This document shows positions 11,360-23,760 of a DNA stretch of 64,000 nt, in pieces. Source of the DNA: Microstegium vimineum (taxonomy: Eukaryota > Streptophyta > Magnoliopsida > Poales > Poaceae). The stretch is taken from contig CM039137.1 of NCBI GenBank assembly GCA_022036555.1, positions 26,157,862 through 26,221,861 of the forward strand, written 5' to 3'. Every line of letters begins with the position of its first letter. Positions within the stretch are counted from its first letter, which is position 1. The notes below the pieces were generated by a model. The model was not told where the DNA came from, did not search any database, and saw only the letters and a program-made list of their open reading frames with translations. A program made the translations under genes and the position numbers.

Positions 11360-12886
11360 TAATCAATTCAAAGAAAGCACTGCCCTCTGGTAGAAACCAC
11401 TGACAGACACAAGAACCACTGCCAACTGCAAGAACCACTGCCCACTGATCAATCAAGCAACAACTGACAAAGAGGCCTGCAGGCCACTGGACTGAACCTT
11501 CTGAGGCTTTGCCTCAATCCTTACACGCGAGCTTTGCCCCGAGTTTAAGCTGCCACTGACTGCTGAGGTAAGTGAGCGTATCTAATCAGAGCAATTCAAG
11601 TTCCAAACCACACTCCTCAAGAGATTTCCCAACCTAGGGATAATGAAGAGAGATCGATGATCGAAGATGGGTCGACAAGGACGAAGATGTCGAAAACTCA
11701 ACCCTAGGGATAGGGCTAACCCTAAGTATTAGTACCTTCTTGGCAATGTCAAAGGAGATTGAGCTAGGCAGGGGAGGTGGTTGCAGTGGAGGTGGAGCTT
11801 AGCCGCCGGCGAAGAGGTAACCTCGACGGCGAGCTGTGGCGGCGACTGGCGAGCAGCGGCGCTGCTTTGCGGGAGGCGCTGGTGGAGCAATGGAGGCGTA
11901 GGGCAAAGGTGTGGCAGTAGTGGAGGAGAGGCAGCGCTCCGGTGGGAGGCTCACCGGCGGCGAGATCGGCGAGGGCGAGGGCGCGGGGGAGCGGCAGCGC
12001 GACGTATGGATGTCGGAGGAAAAAGGTAACTCCCAGAGAACCAGCCGGTGCGGGGGGGGGGGGGGGTTATCACAAAATTTCAGAGCGTCGGACGACTCTA
12101 CTTGGTCCGGAGGCTGGTTCGATGGAGGGGTCCGACGGAAACCAGAGAAGAAAAATTCATGTAGAGAGCACCCGACCACCGGACCAAGGCGCCGGACTAC
12201 TCACCGGACTGGTCCGATGGTGCTTTGATTGTACTATTGAGCGCTGACTGAGGCACCGGACCACTTGCCTATGGTCCGGAGGAGCGTCGGACGGGTGGTC
12301 CGACGGTTTCTGTGACTGGAGAATTTTTATGCAGAGAGGGACAGGGCATCGGACCACTGAGCATCGGACCATGCAGAGTGGTCCGGAGGGTGGTCCGGTG
12401 CTTGATTTTGCTCTGAATTTTCCTGTTTTTCTCTCCAATCTTTTCTCTTAGCCAAGTACCAACACAAAAGAGCAAAGAGGGGCACTTGCTGGACTTAGCA
12501 TAAGAACCATCTCTCAAACCCTCAATTTAGAAATAGTTTGCCATAGGCTAGGATTAGTTTTCATAAAAAAAATAGTTCAATAAAGCTCCAAGGGTCACCA
12601 TAGGAGCATAAGAGGGGTATTAGCTGAAGCTAGAGCGTTGAATTGCTCGCCCTAAGTGATGAACCTAGAGGATGACCAAAAACTTAACCAAAAAGAAACG
12701 AAGAAGCAACACACATGCATATGCTATGCAATACGGAATTTGAGTTTAGGTTGCTTGCAAGTTTAAACCGCGGTTAAGCTTTGTCACACGCTTTGAGGGC
12801 GGTTATCTCAACCACGCTAGCCAAGCCTAAGTGCATTACCAAATTAAACATGTTATTTTACAAATGAATGCATGGTTCACACAATC
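11360..12886 (-). other. Spacer between pol and env-like ORF with second palindrome cluster
   Basis: Non-coding. 12085-12400 holds a second array of CCGGACCA / TGGTCCGG half-palindromes like those in the LTR. A run of 15 G lies at 12052-12066. 11780-12030 is very GC-rich with no coherent frame. Confidence 0.6.
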
Positions 12887-15800
12887 TCATCTTTTAGTGA
12901 AGTTAGAGTGATCAAGCACATTCAACTCGCTTCTCAACCTACAAAAGGTTGTTTCATCGAGTGGTTTTGTGAAGATATCCGCCAATTGATCTTCGCTCTT
13001 AACTCCAACTAGTGTGATGTCTTTCCTAACCACATGATCTCTAAGAAAGTGATGGCGAATATCTATGTGCTTGGTGCGAGAGTGTTGAACCGGGTTGTTA
13101 GCAAGCTTTACGGCGCTTTCATTATCACACAAAAGTGGAACCTCTTTTAAAACAACGTCGTAATTAAGAAGTGTTTGGGTCATGTATAAGATTTGTGCAC
13201 AACTTGCTCCCATGGCAATGTATTCCGCCTCGGCGGTTGACAATGCCACGCTGTTTTGCTTCTTTGAGGACCAAGAAACAAGTGATCTTCCTAGCATGTG
13301 GCACCCGCCGGAGGTACTTTTCCTATCAACCTTACACCCGGCATAATCCGAATCGGAATAGCCAACTAGTTGGAAGGGAGCTCCTTTGGGATACCAAAGA
13401 CCCATGCTAGGGGTGTGCCTTATGTACCTAAGGATTCTTTTAACTGCACAGAGATGCGACTCCTTAAGGCTTGCTTGAAACCTAGCACACATACACACAC
13501 TAAACATAATATACGGCCTAGTTGCGGTGAGGTAAAGTAAACTACCGATCATAGAACGATAAAGAGTTTGGTCAATCGATTTACCTCCCTCATCGATATC
13601 GAGATGCCCATTAGTAGGTATTGGGGTCTTGATTGGCTTGCAATCCTCCATCTTGAACTTCTTAAGTAGATCATAAGTGTACTTTTCTTGAGAGATGAAG
13701 GTCCCTTCTCTCATTTGCTTCACTTGAAAGCCAAGGAAGAAGGTTAACTCGCCAATCATTGACATCTCAAACTCCTTGGACATCAAGTCACCAAACTCCT
13801 TGCAATGGTCTTGGTTTGTTGATCCAAATATAATGTCATCGACATATACTTGACAAACGAAGATCTCTCCATTTAGCTTCTTGGTGAATAGTGTTGTGTC
13901 GATGATCCTGATCTTGAAGCTCTTCTTGATTAGGAAGTCCCTTAGCCTCTCATATCAAGCTCTTGGAGCTTTTTTCAATCCGTAGAGTGCCTTGGACAAC
14001 CTATACACATGATTAGGCAAGTTTGGGTCTTCAAACCCGGGAGGTTGTGAGAGATAGACAAGTTCATTGATGAAACCATTTAAGAAGGCGCTCTTCATAT
14101 CCATTTGAAAAAGTTTCATTTTGTGATGTGAAGCATACGCCAAAAGGATACGAATGGTTTCAAGTCTTGCAACCAGAGCAAAGGTCTCTCCAAAATCGAG
14201 TCCTTCTACTTGAGAGAATCTCTTTGTCACCAATGTTGCTTTGTTCCTCACAACCACGCCTTGATCATCTTGCTTGTTCCTAAACACCCACTTGGTGCCA
14301 ATGATTCTTGCATCATTTGGCTTCTCTTCAAGTGTCCACACTTGGTTCTGGGTGAAGTTGTTGAGTTCTTCATGCATGGCATTCACCCAATCCGGATCCG
14401 TAAGTGCTTTTTCAACACTAGTAGGCTCAACAAAGGAAACAAACGAGTGATGTTCAACATAAGATGCAAGTCTAGAGCGAGTCATTACTCCCTTTGATGG
14501 ACTCCCTATGATTTGATCTTGGGGGTGAGCTTGAAGGATAGGTGTTGATCTTCTATTTGTCTCTTAAGGAGGGGGATGCGGTGCTTCAACATTGCTTGCT
14601 TCGGCCTCGACTTGATCTTGAGGGATGTGAGTGTCTTCTTGAGCTTCCCTCACTTGATCTTCTTCATCAACTTGAGGCGTGTGAGGTGGAGAAGGATCTT
14701 GATTTGTTTCATCTTCAACTTCTTCCACCTCTTGCGGGTTGATAGCACCAATTGACATATTCTTCATTGCCTCCCTCAAGGGTTCATTACCTACATCAAT
14801 ATCCTCAAGCGCTCCTTGGGAGCCATTAGTTTCATCAAACTCCAAGTCATACGTTTCTTCAACTAAGTCGGTGGCTTTGTTAAATACACGGTACGCCTTG
14901 GATTTAAGTGAATATCCAACAAGGAAACCAATGTCACACCGTCGTTGGAATTTACCTAAGTGTTGGCGCTTCTTGTAGATGTACACTTTGCAACCAAACA
15001 CCCGGAAGAATGAAATATTCGGCTTCTTCCCATTGACAAGCTCATAGGGGGTCTTCTTTAATAGCCTTTGGACGAAGAGACGGTTTGCCGCATAGCAAGC
15101 GGTGTTGATTGCCTCCGCCCAAAACTTCTCCGAAGTGTTGTACTCATCAAGCATAGACCTTGCTAGAGTTATGAGTGTCTGGTTCTTCCTCTCTACAACA
15201 CCATTTTGTTGTGGAGTATATGTGGCGGATACCTCATGCTTGATCCCCACTTCATCACAATAATCTTCAATCTTTGTGTTCACAAATTCGGTGCCATTGT
15301 CACTTCTAATCTTCTTGATCTTCATCACATCGAATTCATTTTGAGCTCTTGTAGCAAATTTCTTGAAGATTCCTTGTGTCTCTCCCTTGTCTTGAAGAAA
15401 GAACACCCAAGTGTACCATGAGTAGTCATCCACTACCACTAAGCAATAGAGATTGCCTCCAAGACTCGCATAGGTGGTAGGGCCAAATAGATCCATGTGT
15501 AGCAACTCTAGGACTCTTGAGGTTGACATGAAAGCTTTGGTTGGATGAGTGTTTGCCACTTGCTTGCCGGCTTGACATGCACTACAAAGCTTGTCCTTCT
15601 CAAACACTACATCCTTGATTCCTCTAACCATTTCCTTCTTGACAAGCTTCTTCAAGGCTGACATGCCCACATGTGCTAATCTTCTATGCCATAGCCAACC
15701 CAAAGAATTCTTGGAGAATAGACAAGTTTGCAAGTTAGCTTCATTTGAAGTGAAGTCCACTAAGTAGAGGTTGTTGTGCCGGAAGCCTTTGAATATCATT

Positions 15801-16117
15801 GATGAATCTTCAATCTTGGTCACAATCACCTCATTTGGAGTGAAGAGACAATGAAACCCGAGATCACAAAGTTGACCAACCGATAGCAAATTGAAGCTCA
15901 ATGATTGTACTAGCAAGACATTGGAAATTGATTGATCTTGGGAGATAGCCACTTTGCCTAAGCCTTGAACTTTGCCCTTTGAATTATCCCCAAAAGTAAT
16001 CTTGTCTTGATTTGTACAATCCTCATCAAGTGTGGTGAACATCCGAGGGTCGCCGGTCATGTGTTGAGTGCAACCACTATCAATTACCCAATGGCTCCCA
16101 CCGGTCTTGTAGTTCAC
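12887..16117 (-). pseudogene. Element A pol: protease, integrase, reverse transcriptase, RNase H
   Basis: A single - frame runs from 16117 to 12887, interrupted by TAA at 14564-14566 and TGA at 13955-13957. Domain order is Copia-type. The protease has DSGCTQHM, and the integrase has HMDLFGPTT, RSDNGTEF and NGVVERKN (the DDE residues). Reverse transcriptase has VYVDDIIFG near 13830-13850, and RNase H ends with ADIFTKPL. Upstream the frame is continuous with gag but separated by TAA and TAG, the TAG directly preceding VNYK. The two internal stops disable polyprotein synthesis in this copy. Confidence 0.9.
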
Positions 16118-16138
16118 CTACACACAAGCAACTTGGAG

Positions 16139-18515
16139 TTAAGCTTGTTGTTTGGGAACCCCCTTAGTTCGGGGCCCCATTTCCTTGTCAACCAACTCCT
16201 TAGCAATCCAAAGAACCCTAGGTTTGTTCTTCATTGGTGGTTCAAGAAACACCACAAGTGGTCTACCCTTGGAATCTTTGTTGATGACATAGTGAGCATC
16301 ATGAGCAAATGGCCTAGTGTGCTTGGGCAAGGTCTTGGGAAGTGGAGTCTTGCATTGAAACTCGAAGTGACCAATTTGTCCACATCCAAAGCACCTCTTA
16401 GGCTTGGGCTTTGGCTTCTCTTGATTGTAGCCATTGTACTTGTTCTTGTAGTAGTTCTTGGTTTCAATCTTAACTTTGGCCTTCATCACTTGGTTTTTCT
16501 TGAACCCAATGCCGGTCTTGTCATTCTTCATGACGGTGCTCATTAGAAGCTCACTTTGGAGATTGTGGCCCTTGGTGAACTTTTCAAGGCCACTTGTAAG
16601 CTTGGTCTTGTCATTCTTGAGCTTGGAAATTTCTTCTCTAAGAGAGTTGATCAAAGTGATAGCATCTTTGTCTTCTTTTTGAGTCGGCTTGATGGTGAAG
16701 AGCTTGTTTGCCTTGAGGTTGATTAGCTCTTCCTTGAGCTTTGAGTTCTCTTCCCTCGTCTTCACATAATCATCATACTTGTCGGCTTCTACAATTATCT
16801 TGCCCTTGCACTTAGTACTTTTCTCAAGAGCCACATCATCAAGCTCGATTTCACAAGAGGTAGCACTTGCACACTTAGCACACGGGTTAGTAGCAACATG
16901 TGTAAGATCTTGAGTAAGCAATTCATTTGCTACAACTAGTGTGCCATGTTCTTCATTTACTTTGTTGTAGTCATCTTTTAGCAAGTTATACCTTGTGTGG
17001 AGCTCTTGTGCTGACCTCTCAAGCTTATCATGTTTCTCATTAGCTTGCTTAAGAGAGCTCCCTAGTGCTAGATGTGAGAGAATTAATCTCAAGCTTCAAA
17101 TCATCATTAGCACTAGACAAGTTGTCAAGCTTATCATGCAAGTTTTCTTTGATTTCAAGAAGTTTGTCATTTTTACTCTTGTACTTCCTTATGATGCTAG
17201 CGTACTTGTTGCAAATTTTAATTAGCTCATCATAGGAAGGTGCTTTTTCATTGTCACTATCATCACTAGAGAGGTCATCACCATCATCCTCTTTTTGTAC
17301 CTTCTTGTCACCTTTAGCCATGAGGCATAGGTGTGTGGAGGATGAGCCCGACGATGAAGGAGGAGGTGACGGTAGAATAGAAAAACCAATCACCAATGCG
17401 GCCACCTTCTCTTCTTCACTCTCATCATCAGAGGAGTCACTTGAATGATCAATATCGGTGAGCCAATCACCCACAATGTAAGCCTTGCCATCCTTCTTCT
17501 TCTTGTGGAAGTTGAAGTTCTTCTTCTTCTTGTATGGCTTGTCTTGCTTCTTGTCATCATCACTTGAGTCATCATTGCCGCCCTTGTTCTTCTTGAAGTT
17601 CTTGAACTTGTCTTTCTTCTCTTCGGGGCAAGCATGAGCTAGATGACCAAGAGTGCCGCAATTGTAGCACTTCATTTTGGAGATTGGCTTCCTTGAAGAG
17701 CTTGTGAAGAATTTCTTATTCTTTGAGTCAAACTTGACTCCATTCTTGTTTAGCCTCTTCAACATCTTGGCGGTCTTCTTCACCATAAGAGCGATGTTGT
17801 CTTCATCATCATCATCATCACTTGCACTCTCAATGACATATTGAATCTTGCACTTCTCCTTGGAAGATGCCTTGAGAGCCAAGTCCTTCTTCTCCTCCTT
17901 CTCTTTCTTCTTGGAGGAGGATGAACTTCCATCATTGATCTTCATGTACATCTCATGAGCATTGATCTTGCCCAACACTTGTGTTGGTGTAGTTGCGGAC
18001 AGATCGCCTTGATGAAGGACCGTGACGATGTGGCTATACTTGTCTATTGGTAAGACACAAAGTATCTTGCGCACCACATCGGCCGGTGTCATTTGAGTGA
18101 GTCCAAGGCCATTCAACTCCTCTACAAGCACATTCAAGCGAGAATACATTTCATTAGCATTTTCATGAGATAGCATGGTGAAAGAGTCCATCTTAGCAAT
18201 GATGAGGTGATAGCGCTCTTCTCTTTCACATTTGGTGCCCTCATGTAGAGCACAAATGTTTGTCCAAATCTCATGCGCGGTTGTGCAATTCCGCACACGG
18301 TTGAACACATCCTTGCAAATGCCACGGAAAAGAATGTTCTTTGCCTTAGCATTGTTCTTCTCAAAGAAGGGATCCTCCGTGAACACCGATCCGCCTATGG
18401 TGGCGGCTTTGTGAACACCAACATTCACGGCCTCAAGGTAGGCCTCCATCCGCACTTTCCAATAAGGAAAGTCATCCCCATCGAACATGGGTGACGGTCC
18501 ATCCCCATGGGACAT
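16139..18515 (-). pseudogene. Element A gag, frameshifted
   Basis: The N-terminal part (18515-17049, 488 codons) starts MSHGDGPSPMFDG and contains the UBN2-type Copia gag fold, Lys-rich linkers and a CCHC knuckle (CYNCGTLGHLAHAC). The second part (17092-16139) is in another frame and carries a coiled-coil region and a second knuckle (CFGCGQIGHFEFQC). One frameshift near 17050-17092 separates them. Function in an intact element: RNA packaging and particle assembly. The start is the ATG just inside the PBS end. Confidence 0.88.
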
Positions 18516-18552
18516 CTTGCTCTAGGCGGTGAAGCCTAATTTAGAGCAACCA

Positions 18553-18565
18553 GGCTTTGATACCA
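18553..18565 (-). other. Primer-binding site of element A
   Basis: On the - strand TGGTATCAAAGCC, two bases inside the 5' LTR. It matches the 3' end of initiator-Met tRNA except for one base, the usual Copia primer. Confidence 0.8.
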
Positions 18566-18567
18566 AT

Positions 18568-21482
18568 TGAAAGGATCAAGATGCCCAAGAGGGGGGGGGG
18601 TGAATTGGGCTTGTTTTAAATTTCTAAAGAAAATATGAAAACCTATCAAATGCCAATCACCCCCTAGTGCCTACCGTCCATGTGTCCTAGCTAGAAAGCG
18701 GTAGCAGTTCATGGAATTTAAGAACAACCTAAGCAATTCTAGTAGGAAAGATAAGAACACAGCTCAAAGTAAATGCAATAAAGTAAAGAGTTAGGGAAAG
18801 AGAATCTCAGTGACGCAGCGATGTTTTCCCGAGGTATCGAGGTGTCGACACCCCCTAGTCCTCGTTGGAGCACCTCGCAAGGTATCGCTCCCCCTCTACC
18901 CGCGCAAGGGTAGAGTGCTCTCTACGGGCTGATTCTTCGCCACTCCGGCTCGGTGAATTGCCCACAACCGATCACAGAAGCATGGAGAAGAGCCGTCGAC
19001 AATCTTCCGGCGATCACTTCCTCCGAACACCACCAAACTGTCTAGGTGTTGTCGAACACCAAGAGTAACAAGCACAAGACCTTCACTTGACCAACTCAAG
19101 GCTAGGAAGGTGGATGGATTCACACAAGTCACTCCTAATCACTCTAGGAGGGAAGAACAAGATGAACTCTCTCTAATCTCTTCCTCACTAGGCACTTGGC
19201 TCTCCAAAGGTTCTCTCAAGGTGTCACCAGCTGAAACAATGGCCAAGAGACCTCCTAAGGACGAAGGGGGCAACTATAAATAGTCCCCACCTCCAAAACT
19301 AGCTGTTTTTTTGCCTTTTCTTTTCTCTGCGAAGCCACCGGACTAGTCCGGAGCTCACACCATCGGACCAAGCACACTGGTCCGGAGCTCACTCGTAATT
19401 CAAACTCAGGCACCGTCGGACTACTCTGCTTGGTCTGACGCCCTGGTCCGGAGCCAGGGTGCTCACTGAGTGAAAACATTTTCTCTTCTTCGAACCACCG
19501 GACCACTCTCCTTGGTCCGGAGTGTTGGGAATATGCCCTAGAGCTAATCATGTAGATGATTATATTCCGATTGTATCCATGATTAATAAAGTGTTCTTTG
19601 AATATCCATTATAGACAACTAGTATTGATTGACAATTATGTGAATTGTTTGTGGAACTCAATTACCTGAATGGTTATTCTAATAGTAGTCCCTGGTCGGC
19701 ATTCTTGTAAGAGCACACTTGAATATTAGACCAGCACATGTATTAGTTGATGGCTATGTTTCACAAGTCATAGACATAGAGATGTCAAACTAATAATGTG
19801 GGCACATGTGAGACATGTAGGCTGGACTGACCCAACAAGAGAAAGTCTCTATTCATGTCATGTACGTTATGTCCTTAGACCTGAGATTGTGGTATGTACT
19901 CAAGATGTGAAATGATCTACTTAGAGACTATCAAACGCTACTCCGTTATTGGGTAGTTATAAAGGTGGTCCTTGGGTGGTTGGGAAACATGCTATGAGAC
20001 ATAGACAATCAAGATGGAATTTGCCCCTCTCTTCGTGAGAGAGATATCACTGGATCACTCATGTGATTGGATCAACAAATGCATGGCCATGCTTGGGTTA
20101 AGTGTTAACCCACGAGTTGAACCATATATCGAATGGCGAAGGGAATAACTTGTACATGGTCATAGTGGTTCGTCTGATATGATCATAGCGTATACATAGG
20201 AGTTGACACGTCTTGCTAGAGGCCGCTATCAACTATTGGTCGAGTAAGAGTACTTGGGCCATGTCTATGTATGCGTGAGCCCATAGGGTCGACGCTTAAG
20301 GGGTTGGAAGCCTAATTCGGGTTGGACCCGAATTAGACTAGGTTTAGGGTTTCTAATGGGCCTCCATCGTGGGAGCTCGTTAGGACGCCTATATAAGCAA
20401 GGGGTGGGCGCGGGGCGAATTGATCCACGCCTTTTGGCAGCCGCCGTCGCCTCCCCACGCTCGCGCCTTTTGCTCCTCGCGGACCTAGCAGTCCGGAGGC
20501 GCAACGCTTCCTCCCTGCACGTGTGGGATTCCTCGGAGGTGCTGCATCTGGAGCACAAGGACGAACCACGCGAAGGGGACGCTGAGACGGACGACCACGC
20601 AACTGCACTGCCTGCTGCGACGCGCACGACTACATCAAGTCGTCTTCCGCTGTACCTGCGCGTCTAGTGGTAATCCCGTAACCTGTAACTAGCAGTAGAT
20701 CCTGGTTTATGAGGTCGAAAAGTTTTGTTTTCCGGCTAGCGTAGCAACCTCGTATTCCTACACGGAGCCCTGGTTCGACGCTCTGGTCCGGAGCCAGGGC
20801 GCTTACTGTATGAAATCAGCCTCCTATCTTGAAGCGTCGGACTAGCCGTCGAACTCACCGTCGGACTAGTCCAGAGCCTTCTTTCAGGCTCTCTCTCTCT
20901 CTCTGACACGAGCCATCAGACCACTCTCCTATGGTCCGGCGCTCTCTAGACAGGTGGTCTGGAGCTTCTCGAGCTGGAATTTTGCCTAAGTCAGGGACCG
21001 TCGGACCACTCTCCTTGGTCCGACGCCTACTTGGCAGACTGGTCTGGAGCCTCTTTCTCCCCCTATTTCAATTGTTTTCGCTGAGATCTCTCAAGGGATT
21101 TTGCTCCTACCATTTCTAGGGTTAACCAAGGGCTGAAAGCAAGGTCTCTAGGACTAGTTGTGACAAGTGTGCATATACCCACTCTCCTAAACTCTCCTAG
21201 GTCAAGCTACTAATCTCATACCCCCCTTTATAGTACGGTCAAAGGAAAAACAAAACCCTAGCTATACTTAGTGCCCTTCTCAACCTTATGGCACTAAGAA
21301 CTAGACTACATCCTTTGCAACCGAAACAATTTCCATCTTGGGGTATGAATATCCATTAAGCCCATTCAAATTGTATCACTAATTACCTAACACAAATGAC
21401 TTTGCCTCTGCAAAACACACGTTAGTCATAGTGACCTAGAATTGTCGTTAATCGCCTAAACACACGGGACCATGATTCTTCA
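18568..21482 (-). repeat. Element A 5' LTR (right in window), split by a solo LTR
   Basis: Same termini as the left LTR. Without the insert at 19523-20767 its length is similar to that of the left copy. CCGGAC/GTCCGG palindromes flank the insertion, and the insertion hit one of them. Confidence 0.9.
19523..20762 (+). mobile_element. Solo LTR inside element A's LTR
   Basis: 1240 bases beginning TGTTGGGAATA and ending TATTCCTACA (inverted termini), bounded by CGGAG at 19518-19522 and 20763-20767. A TATATAAGC promoter-like motif lies at about 20391, and a GC-rich stretch follows. No internal retroelement genes, so it is a solo LTR left by recombination. Orientation is inferred from the TATA motif. 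The termini are Copia-like. Confidence 0.88.
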
Positions 21483-22020
21483 TAAACCGTCAACTAAGAG
21501 CATAAAAGAGGTCACCAATAAAAAGATAAAGGTTTTAACTGACAATTTCCACGAGTTTTGGTGATTTCATATTTTCTGTAGGGTTATTTCAGAAAAGTTA
21601 TTTTAGGGGTGAATAAAAAATAGACGAAACTTGCCGCCAACGAAATAAATCACATTGGACTCGGGAAGGATCCAGAAGACACCAGAGCGAAGCGGGGCCC
21701 GTGAGACCGACATGTGGGGCCGACCGGCCCCACCCTTGGTCGCCCGCCCACCCCCGTGCTTCCAGAGTGTTCCTCCACCACCTCCTAGGGTTCATCTTGG
21801 CCCTACGTGAGGTCAGTTTGATCCAACGGTTGATGTTGCACCCACCATGCTATAAATAGATGTGCAGACCCCCACCAGAGGACATCAAGTCACATCCTGC
21901 TATTCATTTGTCAAGAGTTGATAAAAGTAACTACATTGAAAAAGGGGACACTATTGACTATTGTATTTACAATCTACCCTTATGGAGGAGTATCAATGTT
22001 TAGGTTGACATGGGCTTCTA
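21483..22020 (+). mobile_element. LTR remnant hosting element A
   Basis: Bases 6532-6561 (TGTTGACGGTAACTAACG...) continue after element A at 21483 (TAAACCGTCAACTAAG...), so element A landed near the start of an LTR-like sequence. A CTATAAATAGA promoter motif lies at about 21850. The right border is not resolved and no coding sequence is seen. Confidence 0.45.
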
Positions 22021-22227
22021 CCCTCAATTTGTTGTTTGGTTGATAGTATTATAGTTAGGTGTTGATTTGCCACATACACAAAAATTTATGCAGTCACTTG
22101 TATTTTATTTGTCTTCATAAATTTCATACATTCTTTGTTTTAGAAGAACATTTCTGCAAGTTTCTGTTTTTGTGCAGTTCCTTGCTTGTTGTATAACTAG
22201 TATTTTTCTTTTATATGGATGTTTTAA

Positions 22228-23012
22228 GAGTCTGACACTGGAAATTGAAAACAAGGGTACAGTCTTTGACTTTGTTGGTAAGAGAGATGTCAATAGAGTG
22301 GAAGTAACTTCCTGTCTTGCATCCCAATGGGAAGTGGAAGTGCCACATGGCCTGAGTGAAGGAAAAGTCACAAAACACTATATTGCTGATGCTAAAGTGA
22401 AACGTTGCTTTTCAATCAGTGAATGTATGATTTCATTTCTGGATTATATCAAGACAAAAAGAGGAGCTATGTTGTTGAGGAATCCGTTTGGCAAGTCAGT
22501 ACCTCATGCCACGGAGAAAGCACGCAACAAAAAAAAGGAAAAGTGAACCTATATTGTTTGGTGGCAACTTTGAGATCTCTGATTCACTCAAGGAGAAGAT
22601 ACTAGAACTGCATACAACGATTTGTAACACACCATCACATCTATTTAAAGAGAAATTAGAGGAAGCTAAGACTACTATCTCCAGAGTAAGCAAGATCCTA
22701 TTGGCTATGCAAAAGATAACTTTAGAGTTGATCACTTTAACCTTCAAATCTTTTATTTCTTCTAAAACTTTGGATCCAAATGTGGCCCTTACCAAGTTCT
22801 CTGCCCTAAAAACATATGGTCAAGAACTTCTCTATCTGGTACTGTGTTTAAAAGCTTCAAAGGGTGTGATTCAAGAGGTCTATCGGATGGTTACTGTTGT
22901 GGATAAGCTTGCAATGGCTACTGATGTTACTAGGATGAAGAAGTGCAATCTGTCTGTGGTTGTGAGTAGCAACACTGGGAACACAGGATCTGCCGCAACA
23001 TCAACATCGTAG
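22228..23012 (+). pseudogene. Unrecognised gene remnant, possible MBD-like domain
   Basis: Two overlapping frames, 22172-22546 and 22488-23012, would form one protein if the run of A at about 22530-22537 changed length. A splice acceptor is possible near 22176 or 22228. The first frame has W-x-V-E ... KHYIADAKVKRCFSISE, which faintly matches the spacing of a methyl-CpG-binding domain; this is a weak resemblance. The second part (174 codons) is helical, ends TGSAATSTS and resembles nothing I know. A decayed second copy of the second part lies at 53926-54359. It may be a real small gene with a sequencing or genuine frameshift, or a mobile-element passenger. Confidence 0.4.
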
Positions 23013-23760
23013 CGTAGTTGTTGGATCTATGAAATATACACTTTGATTGCTATAAAATTGCCTGCACTTTTCTCATTTTCTGTATTATTATGCAGAAGTG
23101 TGTGTTGTGAAGATCTTTGCACCATTATAACTGCCCTTGTGTTTGGGTTGAGGTTGAGAGAAATTAATTGCAACATGTGATCAACTTGAAGCCCGAACTT
23201 GGTGTTGAACTTAATTGTCCTATTGCATGACATGTCCACCTTTGGAATATAATACGCTGCATCTCCATCAGTCCTTTTACGAGTGTTGTTCCATTGCCTG
23301 CACTTTGCTTGTTTTCTATATTATTATTATGAGAGTTGTGTGTTTTGAAGATCTTTGCACTTGCACTGTTATAAATGTAACGTGAAGAGAGAGTGGTAGA
23401 TTTTGATGTGATATGTATATGCAACAATCTTGTTTGTTGACGTGAGTAGTATATTGTTGTGCATCCCGGCCTGTTCACGTTGGATGGTTTCAGCAAAGAC
23501 AAAGCATGTTTCGCCTTGCTCCACTTATATAAAGGAGAGTACTCTACCAACGTAAACAATAATGTAGCTGACAAATTCCAATACCACAGTCCACAGTGAT
23601 GTTATCAGACTCAAACACATCATACATGTAGATTCGATCATTAGACGGCCAGAAAATAACACCATGATTCCTACAGGGCGGTACGGTGACAGTATCTAGG
23701 AGTGCACCACTGTATTCATCACAGTCACAACACACATACAATACCTAGTAAAGGTACATC
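23013..23760 (+). repeat. 3' flank of the unrecognised gene, duplicated at 54360-55925
   Basis: Non-coding, AT-rich. Blocks such as GCAACAATCTTGTTTGTT, CACTTATATAAA and GATCATTAGA recur in the same order at the other locus. It contains an internal near-repeat (TTGCCTGCACTTT at 23069 and 23298). Confidence 0.6.

Larger units (their letters stand above)
6562..21482 (-). mobile_element. Copia element A (Sirevirus type), degenerate, with env-like ORF
   Basis: Two LTRs (6562-8254 and 18568-21482, the latter enlarged by a solo LTR) flank gag, pol and an env-like frame, all on the - strand. The 5-base target duplication TAAAC is at 6557-6561 and 21483-21487. The primer-binding site TGGTATCAAAGCC (initiator-Met tRNA type) and the polypurine tract AAAAGGGGGAGAT are intact. 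Gag has one frameshift, pol two stops and the env-like frame several, so the copy is not autonomous. Sirevirus assignment rests on the long LTRs, PPT/PBS forms, palindrome clusters and the third ORF. Confidence 0.92.

Noticed and set aside
20265..20627. 120-codon - frame in the solo LTR
   Set aside because: GC-rich LTR leader sequence; no domain and no counterpart elsewhere.
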